Shown: piece by piece, positions 8,445 to 16,751 of the stretch | Layout of the letters: every line of letters begins with the position of its first letter | How positions within the stretch are numbered: the stretch's first letter is position 1 | From: Trichormus sp. M33_DOE_039 | Lineage (GTDB): Bacteria > Cyanobacteriota > Cyanobacteriia > Cyanobacteriales > Nostocaceae | DNA length: 64,000 nucleotides | Direction of reading: 5' to 3' | Assembly: GCA_015296085.1 (NCBI GenBank) | Contig: DVDT01000050.1 | Location: 1-64,000, forward strand | Made by a program: the position numbers and the translations under genes | Notes under the pieces: model-generated | Seen by the model: the letters and a program-made list of their open reading frames with translations, nothing else | What the model was told of the DNA's origin: nothing | Database searches by the model: none

Positions 8445-9626
8445 ATGCAATTACGCTCATCAACTACTAAATTGGGTTATGCAGTTTTAAGCAGCAGTAG
8501 TTTAGCAGCCATCTTGATAGGAGTTGGGGGAACAAGTGCTTCAGCACAATTGACAATTCAAAGCACCGGGACTTTATCAGGTAATATTCAACTTCCCAAC
8601 TTTAATCCCAACTTCAACAATAGAGTGACTCGTATTGACACTGACTCTAACGGTACTTACTACCGAAATGGTTCTGCTGTTTACCAATCAAACTATGTGA
8701 AGATGGAAACACGTGCCGATGGAAGTTTGCGCTATTTTGTAGACTTTAAAGGTATCCCAGTGATTTCTTTGGATGGTGTCCTCAGTTCACCCGTACTTTC
8801 TAGTGGTGAGCTGACGGCCTACAGCTACCAAGGAAAAATCTCAGGGACAAAATTTCAGGGTGTAGTTCAAGATGAATTTGGGCTAACTAAAGCCTTTTAT
8901 ACTGGCATTGTTACTGATCCCAAGACCGGTAAGCAGTACCAAGGTACATTTCAGGTAAGTGGACAAGGGCCAAGATACAGCGATCGCAATGGTGGTGCAA
9001 GTCCAACAGTTTTTGATTTCCAATCTGATCTACCAGGTCAGCCAACTATTAAATCTTTACAGATGACCAATTCTCCTTTAGTGAGATTGACCATCACAGT
9101 CCCAGCTGACGCTACTGTAGTCACTCCTACGACTAATACTAGTACACCGACTTCCAATCCTACAACTAATACCAGTACAACTGCTCCCACTTCTAACGTC
9201 AGTACGCCTAAACCCAGCACTAGCGTTAGTACACCTACTCCCATTGCTAGCGTCAGTACAACCAAACCCAGTACTAACGTTAGTACAACTACTCCCATTA
9301 GTAGCGTCAGTACAACCAAACCCAGCACTAACGTTAGTACAACTACTCCCATTAGTAGCGTTACTACATCCCAAGCTAATCAAAACATCACTAAATCTAA
9401 CTTGGCTGCCAGTACTAATGTTGTTACGTCCAATTTAGTTGCTAGTGATACTCAATTCAGCGAAACGATATCATCATCAGCATTGGTTCAACCGGCACCT
9501 TTTGCCGAAGCTAATATAGAATTCAGCAGTGGTAATACCTCTGTATCCAATCCAACTGCTGTAGAATTTCCTGATACTAAATCTCAAACCACCATCGGCC
9601 CTCGTAGTCGCGTTATGCTGCGTTAA
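8445..9626 (+). CDS. Secreted protein with Thr/Ser/Pro-rich C-terminal repeats
   Basis: I place the start at the ATG at 8445, preceded by AGGAG at good spacing and opening a clear signal peptide (MQLRSSTTKLGY..., cleavage near ASAQ). That gives 393 residues. An upstream in-frame start at 8385 falls inside a terminator-like hairpin and spoils the signal peptide. The mature N-terminal half (about residues 35-215) is a compact domain I cannot name. The C-terminal half is low complexity, with an 18-residue unit (SVSTTKPSTNVSTTTPIS) repeated from a 54-bp DNA tandem repeat, like a cell-surface stalk. The function is unknown; the location is outside the cytoplasm or at the cell surface. Confidence 0.75.
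   Translation: MQLRSSTTKLGYAVLSSSSLAAILIGVGGTSASAQLTIQSTGTLSGNIQLPNFNPNFNNRVTRIDTDSNGTYYRNGSAVYQSNYVKMETRADGSLRYFVDFKGIPVISLDGVLSSPVLSSGELTAYSYQGKISGTKFQGVVQDEFGLTKAFYTGIVTDPKTGKQYQGTFQVSGQGPRYSDRNGGASPTVFDFQSDLPGQPTIKSLQMTNSPLVRLTITVPADATVVTPTTNTSTPTSNPTTNTSTTAPTSNVSTPKPSTSVSTPTPIASVSTTKPSTNVSTTTPISSVSTTKPSTNVSTTTPISSVTTSQANQNITKSNLAASTNVVTSNLVASDTQFSETISSSALVQPAPFAEANIEFSSGNTSVSNPTAVEFPDTKSQTTIGPRSRVMLR
9195..9366 (+). repeat. 54-bp coding tandem repeat
   Basis: Nearly identical 54-bp units begin at 9249, 9303 and (partial) 9357, with a more diverged unit before them. Each unit is made of two 27-bp half repeats encoding nine residues (SVSTTKPST and NVSTTTPIS). The period is a multiple of three, so unit gain or loss keeps the frame. 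Confidence 0.85.
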
Positions 9627-10282
9627 CTATCTACCAATTTTAGCTTTTCATCAACGCCATTCGGGCAAGTCATAAGGGAGGAATTAGGTTTTTAGTATTG
9701 CCTTTAAGCCGCAGTCTATTTGAGTCTATTGTCCCTCACTAAATCTGCGATTTGGTAGTCTTTAATTATTGGTGGGTTTGAATTGCCACACTTGTTCCTT
9801 CTGTCTTCTGCCTAGCCTTAAGGTAACGCTGCGACGGACTGTCCTCTGACTTTCTTCAATTAGTTGTGAAATAATTCAGGAATCGTAACTAGGCAGATTG
9901 TAGTTTATTTCAGAGCTAGGACAAGAGCGAGATTCAGGTGTATAAACTTATATCAAGTTCTTAGTAGTTGTTTTTACTCCTACTGAGAACTTGTTTTTTT
10001 GCTCAGGTAATTTTACATCCTTGCTCAGAGATGAGAACCACATTTTTCATCAATAACTCAGGATTCTCAAGTATCGTAATTCTGATAAATTAAATAGAAA
10101 GAATGGTGCCTGATCTGTAATTTTATCGCTATACTAGCTACTTAGAGTAAATTAAGTCCAATTGTGTAAATTGGGATTAACAATTTACACAATACACTTT
10201 TCATATATTTATCCCCAACAATCTGCTAGTTAATATTACAAATACCGTCGAAGTTAATCAAATGTTTTGTGAGTAAAAATCT
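9627..10282. other. Non-coding spacer of about 650 bp
   Basis: Between the repeat protein and the DUF1361 gene. It holds one clear terminator hairpin at 9954-10000 and otherwise AT-rich DNA with no supported ORF. The hairpin is more than 300 bp past the stop codon, so a long 3' UTR or a small separate transcript ending there is possible. Confidence 0.5.
9954..10000 (+). terminator. Intrinsic terminator
   Basis: CAAGTTCTTAGTAG and CCTACTGAGAACTTG form a long stem with about an 11-nt loop, followed by seven T residues. This is a textbook rho-independent terminator on the plus strand. It lies about 330 bp after the nearest upstream gene. Confidence 0.8.
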
Positions 10283-10930
10283 ATGACAGAGCAATTGATA
10301 GCGAAAATCTTACAGGTCTTAAGCATAAATATGCGATGGATGACTTGGAATTTATTCCTAGCTTTTATCCCTTTGGCACTAAGTATTTGGTTATTTCGCA
10401 ATAGACGTGGACGTTCTTGGGTATGGTGGCTAGGATTTTTAGTTTTTTATGCTTTCTTACCAAATGCCCCTTATTTGTTAACTGATATTATTCACTTAAT
10501 CCACGACATCCGCACAATCCAATCTGTATGGATGATTACCTTAGTACTAATTCCTGTTTATTTTGTGGTGATTGGAGCTGGCTTTGAAGCTTATGTTATA
10601 TCTTTAATTAATTTAGGTTACTATTTACACCGCATTGGTAAAAGCCAATGGATTTTATGGGTTGAGTTGATTACTCATGCTCTTTGTGCTGTTGGTATTT
10701 ATTGGGGTCGTTTCTTACGTTTTAATAGTTGGGATTTTATTACTCAGCCCGATGCTTTATTAACTAGAGGTGTAGAGGAACTTTTAGGAAAACAACCATT
10801 GATCATTATTCTTGTTACCTTTGCAATTCTCTCTGTTCTACATTGGCTGATGAAAAGAGTTACTCTTGGTTTTGTGAATAACCGAAGTAATAGAATGGCA
10901 ATAACATCGGAAAGAACAAATAATTTTTAA
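10283..10930 (+). CDS. DUF1361 family membrane protein
   Basis: A 215-residue integral membrane protein with about six hydrophobic helices. The segment FYAFLPNAPYLLTDIIHL matches the conserved PNAPY(L/I)xTDxxHL signature that I associate with DUF1361. No function is established for the family. It has its own terminator and sits alone between convergent and tandem spacers. Embedded charged and aromatic residues (Arg/Trp/His around residues 40-75) suggest an enzyme or transporter rather than a simple anchor, but that is inference. Confidence 0.8.
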   Translation: MTEQLIAKILQVLSINMRWMTWNLFLAFIPLALSIWLFRNRRGRSWVWWLGFLVFYAFLPNAPYLLTDIIHLIHDIRTIQSVWMITLVLIPVYFVVIGAGFEAYVISLINLGYYLHRIGKSQWILWVELITHALCAVGIYWGRFLRFNSWDFITQPDALLTRGVEELLGKQPLIIILVTFAILSVLHWLMKRVTLGFVNNRSNRMAITSERTNNF

Positions 10931-10961
10931 TCAAATTTGAGTGGTCATTGATAAATGATGC

Positions 10962-11003
10962 AAAAAGCGGTGTGGATTTTCTTACCGCTTTATTGTTGTT
11001 TTT
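10962..11003 (+). terminator. Terminator after the DUF1361 gene
   Basis: AAAGCGGT at 10964-10971 pairs with ACCGCTTT at 10984-10991, followed by a T-rich tract. It lies about 30 bp past the stop codon. Confidence 0.65.
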
Positions 11004-11092
11004 TATCAGCCCTTCGGGTAAGGCAGAAGGCAGAGTATACAAGGTAAGAAAAAAGTTCTAAGGTATGCCTCTTTCCTGTGTATCGGACTGGG

Positions 11093-11129
11093 TTTAAGAC
11101 CACTAAATCATAGATTTAGTGGTCTTAAA
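11093..11129. repeat. 17-bp perfect inverted repeat between convergent genes
   Basis: TTTAAGACCACTAAATC and GATTTAGTGGTCTTAAA are exact complements around a 3-nt loop. It lies 22 bp past the stop of the minus-strand permease gene and about 160 bp past the plus-strand DUF1361 gene. It is probably a bidirectional terminator or RNA stabiliser, though no long T tract flanks it. Confidence 0.7.
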
Positions 11130-11150
11130 TTTAGTGAGGGTTTATCTCTA

Positions 11151-12248
11151 CTAACTGGAATTTTCAGAGTTATGGGAAATGGTGACTATTGACATGAAAT
11201 CACCAGAATGACCATTTTTGATCGCGTCAAAAGTACCCTTAATCGTACCAGCAATCGGAACAGCTACTAGTGTTCCTAATAAACCTGCTATTTCATATCC
11301 CATCAAAATAGCAACAAAAATCCAAATAGGATTTAGTCCGATAAAATTACCAAGTAATTTTGGTGCTAAAAGATTATCTTTAATCTGCTGCATCACAATT
11401 GCAGCTAGAGCAACTTGTACAGCTAACCACCAATTTTGCAACAGTACCAAAAGGGTGACTGTTCCAATACCCAAAGTTGCCCCAATAAAAGGAATAAGTT
11501 CAGAAATACCAATGAGGATAGCAAATAATAAAGCAAAGGGTACTTTGAGAATCAAAAAAATCGGGGTGAGGACTACTATCATGAATAGTCCTAATAACAA
11601 CTGACTCAGGAAAAAGTTTTGGAAATTAAGCTGCAAAGACTTAGCGAACGGGATTCTAAATTTAGATGGTAGAAGATTGATGAGACCATACCAGACGCGA
11701 TCGCCATACAGTAACATATAAAATGCCAGCACTACTACCAAAACAAAATTGAGCAATCCTGAAAGCAATGTTCCCGCTACCCCCACTGCACCTGAAGCCA
11801 ATTGCTGTACTACATTCTGAATGCTGGCGTTGATTTGATTACTCAACACCCTTAAATCAATAGGCAAACGCCGCTGTTTAGCAAACACCTCTAACTGCAC
11901 CAGATTAGCTTGACTAGCACTTAACCAATCAGGAATTTTATTTAATAATTGAATTGTTTGGTCAATGACCATTGGTACTAGAGTTACACCCAAAATGCCA
12001 AAAATAGTCAAAGTGAAGAGCAAAACTATAATTACGGCTTGGGTGCGAGTAACTCTAGCTCGTTCAAATAATTTAACTGGATAATTAAGTAAAAACGCTA
12101 AAATCGCCGCAAAGCTCAAAATGGTAATGGGGTGCTGAAAGTAGCGAAAGAGTACAGATAACAGCCAAACATTCAGAGCGACAATTGGGCCACTCAGACC
12201 GTAGAATAATAAACTTTGAAGGGATGCCCAACGGCGTATCTGACGCAA
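11151..12248 (-). CDS. AI-2E family (PerM/UPF0118) membrane permease
   Basis: A 365-residue polytopic protein with paired N-terminal helices, a soluble middle segment (about residues 100-150) and a C-terminal block of helices. It has the family-typical motifs PFIGATLGI and a GLNPIWIFVAILMGYEIAGLLGxLVAVPIAG-like stretch. The family contains the AI-2 exporter TqsA and many putative permeases or Na+/H+ antiporters. Nostoc has several paralogs, so the substrate cannot be told from sequence. A monocistronic arrangement is likely, since both neighbours are on the other strand. Confidence 0.85.
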   Translation of the reverse strand: MRQIRRWASLQSLLFYGLSGPIVALNVWLLSVLFRYFQHPITILSFAAILAFLLNYPVKLFERARVTRTQAVIIVLLFTLTIFGILGVTLVPMVIDQTIQLLNKIPDWLSASQANLVQLEVFAKQRRLPIDLRVLSNQINASIQNVVQQLASGAVGVAGTLLSGLLNFVLVVVLAFYMLLYGDRVWYGLINLLPSKFRIPFAKSLQLNFQNFFLSQLLLGLFMIVVLTPIFLILKVPFALLFAILIGISELIPFIGATLGIGTVTLLVLLQNWWLAVQVALAAIVMQQIKDNLLAPKLLGNFIGLNPIWIFVAILMGYEIAGLLGTLVAVPIAGTIKGTFDAIKNGHSGDFMSIVTISHNSENSS

Positions 12249-12355
12249 TCGATACTCCTATAGTCAATGGTCATTAGTCATTAGTCATTCTCTCCTAGCT
12301 TCTGCCTCCTGGCTTGTTACATAACATATCTGAATCATAAGGAAGTAAATTAACG

Positions 12356-13000
12356 ATGGACAGAACCATAGCTGATCTTCGCAAAGACTATTCTTTGGAA
12401 GGTTTGAGTAAAAATGAAGTTGACCCCAATCCTTTTATACAATTTAAAAAGTGGTTTGAGCAGGCATTAGCTGCCCAACTTCCCGAACCCAATGCTATGA
12501 CTCTGGCCACAGCTACACGAGATGGCAAGCCATCGGCGAGAATGGTGTTGCTCAAAGACTTTGATGAGAGGGGTTTTGTCTTCTTCACCAACTATAACAG
12601 TCGTAAAGGACAAGAACTCACAGCAAATCCCCAAGCGGCTTTGGTTTTTTGGTGGGCAGAATTGGAACGTCAAGTCAGAATTTTAGGACGTGTCGAACGA
12701 GTTTCGGAAGCTGAATCAGATTATTATTTTGAGAGTCGTCCTGCTAACAGTCGTTTGGGTGCATGGGCTTCTGAGCAAAGTGAAGTCATCCCCAGCCGAG
12801 AATTTTTAGAACAAAGAATGCAGGAGTTGCAGATTAAATACGAAAATCAAGAGATTCCTCGCCCTCCCTATTGGGGAGGGTTTCGGGTGATCCCCAATGA
12901 AATTGAGTTTTGGCAAGGACGCTCTAGTCGGTTGCACGATCGCTTGCTTTATACTTCCTTAGAGGATGGGAATTGGCAAATTGAGCGTTTATCCCCATAG
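12356..13000 (+). CDS. pdxH: Pyridoxamine 5'-phosphate oxidase
   Basis: Oxidises pyridoxine or pyridoxamine 5'-phosphate to pyridoxal 5'-phosphate using FMN and O2; a salvage and final step of vitamin B6 metabolism. The 214 residues match the family. Visible motifs are the N-terminal DP(N)PF segment, [23 protein letters not shown], the SRKGQEL phosphate-binding stretch, and the C-terminal [13 protein letters not shown]...W.I.RLSP signature. A purine-rich AAGGAAGT site lies upstream of the ATG. The 3' end nearly meets the convergent DUF3153 gene (25 bp apart). Confidence 0.97.
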   Translation: MDRTIADLRKDYSLEGLSKNEVDPNPFIQFKKWFEQALAAQLPEPNAMTLATATRDGKPSARMVLLKDFDERGFVFFTNYNSRKGQELTANPQAALVFWWAELERQVRILGRVERVSEAESDYYFESRPANSRLGAWASEQSEVIPSREFLEQRMQELQIKYENQEIPRPPYWGGFRVIPNEIEFWQGRSSRLHDRLLYTSLEDGNWQIERLSP

Positions 13001-13025
13001 GTTTAGAGATGTGATGATTGCGTTT

Positions 13026-13856
13026 CTACTCAGTTTTAGGAGCAAACTGTAATCGGGGATCTGGCATATAGGTATATCTCAGATATATGCCTCCCCAAAC
13101 CAACAAGATAATTAATAAGCCACCGATCCCTAAAGGACTGGGTAGCCAGAATACTACTTCTATGTGGTTCATTTCACCGGGTTGGAGTTGCCATACTAAT
13201 TGCTGGCCTTTTTTCTCTGGTTCGATGGCGGTTTCTGAAACTGGAATGTTTTTTGCACCCCAAGGAGTATTTAAGGCAAATTCTAAATTAAGAATAGAAC
13301 CAGCATCAGCTAAAACATTACCTTTACTGCCAATTAAAGCTAGCGATCGCAAGTCTAAATCATAAATTAATTTATTCCGTACTACTAAGAGAAAGTTATT
13401 CTGGAATAAAAGTAAATTAGACTCAACTTTTGGTATGTCTGAGCTAGACTCTGTAGTTTCAGCCGCAGTATCTTGCTGATTATGGGAGTTAAAAAACTCA
13501 TTAAATTTAGTTTGCAATTCCTGCCCGTTACTAAAAGGAATTGTCACCACAACTTCTTCTCTGGAAACGCGTTTAGCTTTACCTTCTAATTGACGTGCGC
13601 GTTTTTCTATACTATTTAACCACTCATAGACGTAATCACCGCTAAAACTAGTTAGCCTTTCTTCTAACCTGATATGCTGTATCAGTTCACCACCGTTAGA
13701 GTTATGAAAATTCACCCCTATATCATACTGAACACAGCCCGATAAAAGCAGTGTTGTCACTAATACCAAAGGCAAAATCTTGCGACCATTAAATTTCAGT
13801 AACCTCAATGGTTTAATTAACAATGTTAACCCTTGCAAAAAACTAGAATAGTTCAT
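13026..13856 (-). CDS. DUF3153 family membrane-anchored lipoprotein
   Basis: A 276-residue cyanobacterial protein. An N-terminal basic and hydrophobic stretch runs into the lipobox LLLSGC near residue 41 and is followed by the family-typical VQYDIGVNFHNSNGGELIQHI. A long extracytoplasmic domain follows, with a C-terminal transmembrane helix (LGIGGLLIILLVWGGIYL) and a short tail. The layout suggests double anchoring, by lipid and helix. No enzymatic motif is visible and the function is unknown. It lies 63 bp downstream of the TPR membrane protein on the same strand, so the two may be cotranscribed. Confidence 0.8.
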   Translation of the reverse strand: MNYSSFLQGLTLLIKPLRLLKFNGRKILPLVLVTTLLLSGCVQYDIGVNFHNSNGGELIQHIRLEERLTSFSGDYVYEWLNSIEKRARQLEGKAKRVSREEVVVTIPFSNGQELQTKFNEFFNSHNQQDTAAETTESSSDIPKVESNLLLFQNNFLLVVRNKLIYDLDLRSLALIGSKGNVLADAGSILNLEFALNTPWGAKNIPVSETAIEPEKKGQQLVWQLQPGEMNHIEVVFWLPSPLGIGGLLIILLVWGGIYLRYTYMPDPRLQFAPKTE

Positions 13857-13919
13857 TAAATATACTCCTCCACAAATTCAATAAATAAATCCCCCTGTCC
13901 CCTTCCTGCCCTCTACCTC

Positions 13920-14444
13920 CTAAAACCCTTGCCAAACCAAGTAAGAAATAGTCAAACCAATCGCAATTAATGCCACCCAAATAAAACGATTATCTTTTGT
14001 ATTGACCTGACTGAGATCCACAAATTCTCTTTCGGTTAGTGGTTTGCGCTGAGGAGATGTACGCGGTTTGGGAGCTATACGAATTTTGGCTTCGTTATCA
14101 GATATTGCTCCCAAATCGGGAATTTCTGTCATCCAATTACTAGGTCTTTTCAGCTTTGGTGCTTGCAGGATGTAAACTAACCTGCGTGCTTGATCGCGAG
14201 TTTCTGAGTGGGGATGGCGACGGAGTTGTTGGCAAAGCGCGATCGCATCTTCTGTACGTCCGGCTGCTTCATAGGCCGTCACTAACCAAATCTCTACTTC
14301 ACCACCTAAGCGGGTATTACGTTCTAATAAATCCCTTGCTTTCTCTAGATTTTCGACAGATTCCCGGTATTTGCCATTTTCAAAGGCAATCTTACCTGCT
14401 TGGTATCTAGTTCTAGCTAGTTCTAAACTTTCTGTATTCACCAC
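13920..14444 (-). CDS. TPR-like protein with a C-terminal membrane anchor
   Basis: A 174-residue protein. Residues about 5-90 form tetratricopeptide-like helix pairs (ARTRYQAGKIAFENGKYRE..., then EIWLVTAYEAAGRTEDAIALC). A Pro/Arg-rich linker follows, then a single C-terminal transmembrane helix (FIWVALIAIGLTISYLVW). The soluble TPR part probably faces the cytoplasm and binds a partner at the membrane. The partner is unknown, and the neighbouring DUF3153 lipoprotein is the obvious candidate by position only. Confidence 0.75.
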   Translation of the reverse strand: MVNTESLELARTRYQAGKIAFENGKYRESVENLEKARDLLERNTRLGGEVEIWLVTAYEAAGRTEDAIALCQQLRRHPHSETRDQARRLVYILQAPKLKRPSNWMTEIPDLGAISDNEAKIRIAPKPRTSPQRKPLTEREFVDLSQVNTKDNRFIWVALIAIGLTISYLVWQGF

Positions 14445-14614
14445 TGTTTACCCACCAATCAGCACTGCTTTCATTTTGCCAAGAGTCCTTAATCTTATTG
14501 GAATCTTTGTAAATCTCGGCAATTTTTCAGTCAATAAACTTCTAAAATTCTATCTAAGTAAATGCCGTTATTTTCTTAATAAAAATTGAGATTATCAAAA
14601 TTAGGTCAGTAAAT

Positions 14615-15052
14615 ATGCTGAAAAATAAGCATTTTATCCATTTTTTGGGTACAGGATTAGCTTTAGCACTGATAAACGCTGCAATTATTCCAGCATCCGC
14701 CCAGCAAGTAATTGTGATTGATGAGAGTAATCCTTTTGGACACGCTTATCAAACCCCAGTCAATTATTTTACCTATGGCAATCCCATTCCCAACCGGATA
14801 CCTGTACATCCCAGAACAATCAATGTGCATCCTAGAACTATAAATGTGCATCCCGGAAGTAGTGGTAATTATTACTCTTATCCTACAGTCCGGCAAAAAG
14901 TAATCAATGGCACTACACTTTTTAATCCTACATTGGTGAATCCCATCATCAATAATTCCACACTAGTAAACCCAGTGATCATCAATAACTCTTGGCAACG
15001 TACACCAATCAGGCGATCGCGCGTGATTATTCATCCAGGATGGAGGAGGTAG
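14615..15052 (+). CDS. Small secreted protein with His/Pro repeats
   Basis: A 145-residue exported protein of unknown function. The signal peptide ends near PASAQQ. The mature part is low complexity, with VHPRTIN repeated (HPRTINVHPRTINVHPG) followed by Asn-rich repeats (NPTLVNPIINNSTLVNPVIINNS). The DNA repeats are short and in frame. The basic C-terminus (RRSRVIIHPGWRR) is notable. It could be a surface or periplasmic structural peptide, but nothing in the context assigns a role. Confidence 0.7.
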   Translation: MLKNKHFIHFLGTGLALALINAAIIPASAQQVIVIDESNPFGHAYQTPVNYFTYGNPIPNRIPVHPRTINVHPRTINVHPGSSGNYYSYPTVRQKVINGTTLFNPTLVNPIINNSTLVNPVIINNSWQRTPIRRSRVIIHPGWRR

Positions 15053-15133
15053 GGATTGGGGATTAGAGACTGGGGACTAGGGATAAATTACTCATTTTCC
15101 CCTACACCCCCACACCCCTACACCCTTACACCC
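15053..15133. repeat. Degenerate heptamer repeats (STRR type)
   Basis: Runs of GGGGATT/GGGGACT-like and CCCCTACA/CCCTTACA units fill the gap between the convergent small secreted protein and argB. This is the common Nostoc short-repeat spacer sequence. Confidence 0.7.
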
Positions 15134-15135
15134 CT

Positions 15136-16026
15136 TTAAATCAGAGAACCCAAAATCATCGTCCCAATCCCGACATCGGTGAAGATTTCCAGTAGTAAGG
15201 CGTGGGGGATACGTCCGTCGATGATGTGGGCTGCACGTACACCCTGAGCTAGCGATCGCACACAACAATTGACTTTGGGGATCATCCCACCACTAACTAC
15301 ACCACTAGCAATCAAATCTCGCGCTTCCCGAATGTCTACTTTGGGAATTAAGGTGGAGGGATCTTTATAATCTTTTAAAATTCCTCTGGTATCGGTCAAT
15401 AAAATCAATTTTTCTGCGCCTAATGCAGCAGCAATTTCTCCTGCTACCGTATCCGCATTAATGTTATAAGCTTGTCCAGTTTCATCAGCAGCCACACTGG
15501 ACACTACGGGAATATATCCGTTACTCGCAAGAGTTTCTAAAATTTTGATATTAACGTTACTAACTTCGCCGACAAAGCCAATACCTTCTTGACCTTGGGG
15601 ACGGGCTGTGATCAAGTTCCCATCTTTACCGCACAGCCCAACAGCCAAACCACCAGCTTGGTTAATGAGTGCCACAATTTCTTTATTAACGCGACCCACT
15701 AACACCATTTCCACAACATCCATTGTGGGGGCATCTGTAACGCGTAGACCATTCTTAAATTGCGCTTCAATCCCCAATTTATCTAACCAACTGTTAATTT
15801 CCGGGCCGCCACCGTGGACTAAGATTGGTCGCAAGCCAACGCAGGATAAAAAGACAATATCACGGATCACTTGGTCTTTAAGGGTACTGTCTTTCATTGC
15901 TGCACCACCATATTTAACAACAACTGTGCGACCGGCGAATTGTTGAATATAAGGTAGTGCTTCGCTGAGAACACGCACCCGTGTGGCTTCAGTTTGCCTG
16001 ATGTACTCAGTATCGTTGACCATCAT
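15136..16026 (-). CDS. argB: Acetylglutamate kinase
   Basis: Phosphorylates N-acetylglutamate, the committed and arginine-inhibited step of arginine synthesis. I place the start at [11 protein letters not shown] (296 residues) because my memory of the Anabaena PCC 7120 enzyme begins there; the frame also opens 11 codons earlier. The N-terminal arginine-sensing helix, the KYGGAAM nucleotide motif, HGGGPEIN, and the C-terminal sensor region ending [12 protein letters not shown] are all present. In cyanobacteria this enzyme is relieved of arginine inhibition by binding PII (GlnB) when nitrogen is plentiful, and the conserved length and termini suggest the same here. Confidence 0.97.
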   Translation of the reverse strand: MMVNDTEYIRQTEATRVRVLSEALPYIQQFAGRTVVVKYGGAAMKDSTLKDQVIRDIVFLSCVGLRPILVHGGGPEINSWLDKLGIEAQFKNGLRVTDAPTMDVVEMVLVGRVNKEIVALINQAGGLAVGLCGKDGNLITARPQGQEGIGFVGEVSNVNIKILETLASNGYIPVVSSVAADETGQAYNINADTVAGEIAAALGAEKLILLTDTRGILKDYKDPSTLIPKVDIREARDLIASGVVSGGMIPKVNCCVRSLAQGVRAAHIIDGRIPHALLLEIFTDVGIGTMILGSLI

Positions 16027-16126
16027 GAATAGATGTTGAGACTTACATAATTTATGCAAGCCAGTGTAGAAGACTTTTTACCTAGCCACAATCTCTCATT
16101 ACATATCTTTTTTAACTGGGGACTAG

Positions 16127-16176
16127 AGATAGGGGTGTAGGGGTGTAAGGGTGTAAGGGTGTAAGGGTATAGGGGA
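16127..16176. repeat. Tandem heptamer repeats GGGTGTA
   Basis: About six near-perfect head-to-tail copies of GGGTGTA with A/G variants lie between argB and aroK. This is a STRR-type repeat; it is not coding and has no CRISPR-like spacers. Confidence 0.8.
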
Positions 16177-16193
16177 AAAGATTTGACTCTTGA

Positions 16194-16745
16194 CTAATTA
16201 TTGTTGGCGGTTGATTTTTTCAACACACTAGGAATCGCAGCCATTACTTTGTCAGCAATTTGTTCTGGTGTCTCTCCCTCGGTAACAGGAATTCTGAGAT
16301 CGGCTTGGGCGTAAAGTGGTGTACGTTGTTCGAGGAGCGATCGCAATTTGCCTTGAGGATCAGCATCTTGTAATAGTGGTCTTGTGGTATCCTCCGCTAA
16401 ACGGGTATAAAGTAGCTCAACTGGCACATCTAGCCACACAATTAAACCGTGGTGCAAGTAACTCCAGTTTTCTCGCTTGAGAACAATACCTCCACCTGTA
16501 GCGACAGTCAGTTTAGTATAAGCACAAATTTGTCCTAAAACATCACTTTCTAATTGGCGAAATGCTGCCTCTCCCGCCTCTGCAAATATCTGATTAATAG
16601 ATTTTTTGGCAGATTGGGCAATCACATTATCGGTATCAATAAATCCATAACCTATTTGCTTTGCCAGTAATTGTCCTACTGTGGTTTTTCCAGCCCCCAT
16701 CATGCCAATTAGGTATAGATTAACTCCTTGTAACAAGCTACTCAC
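16194..16745 (-). CDS. aroK: Shikimate kinase
   Basis: Transfers phosphate from ATP to shikimate in aromatic amino acid synthesis; cytosolic. The 183 residues are complete. Walker A GMMGAGKT is at residues 14-21, followed by the shikimate-binding FIDTD, the ATGGGIV motif near residue 82, and the lid region ending in TRPLL near 121. It starts 7 bp after the stop of the STAND ATPase gene on the same strand, so the two are probably cotranscribed. Confidence 0.96.
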   Translation of the reverse strand: MSSLLQGVNLYLIGMMGAGKTTVGQLLAKQIGYGFIDTDNVIAQSAKKSINQIFAEAGEAAFRQLESDVLGQICAYTKLTVATGGGIVLKRENWSYLHHGLIVWLDVPVELLYTRLAEDTTRPLLQDADPQGKLRSLLEQRTPLYAQADLRIPVTEGETPEQIADKVMAAIPSVLKKSTANNN

Positions 16746-16751
16746 GCTAAT

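Noticed and set aside
9038-9383. Minus-strand frames of about 100 codons
   Set aside because: They are antisense shadows of the 54-bp coding repeat; their own repeats (VLTLVLGLV...) follow from it.
16127-16176. CRISPR-like repeat array
   Set aside because: Units are 7 bp and contiguous with no unique spacers; this is a STRR repeat. The same holds for the 54-bp units at 9195-9366, which are coding.
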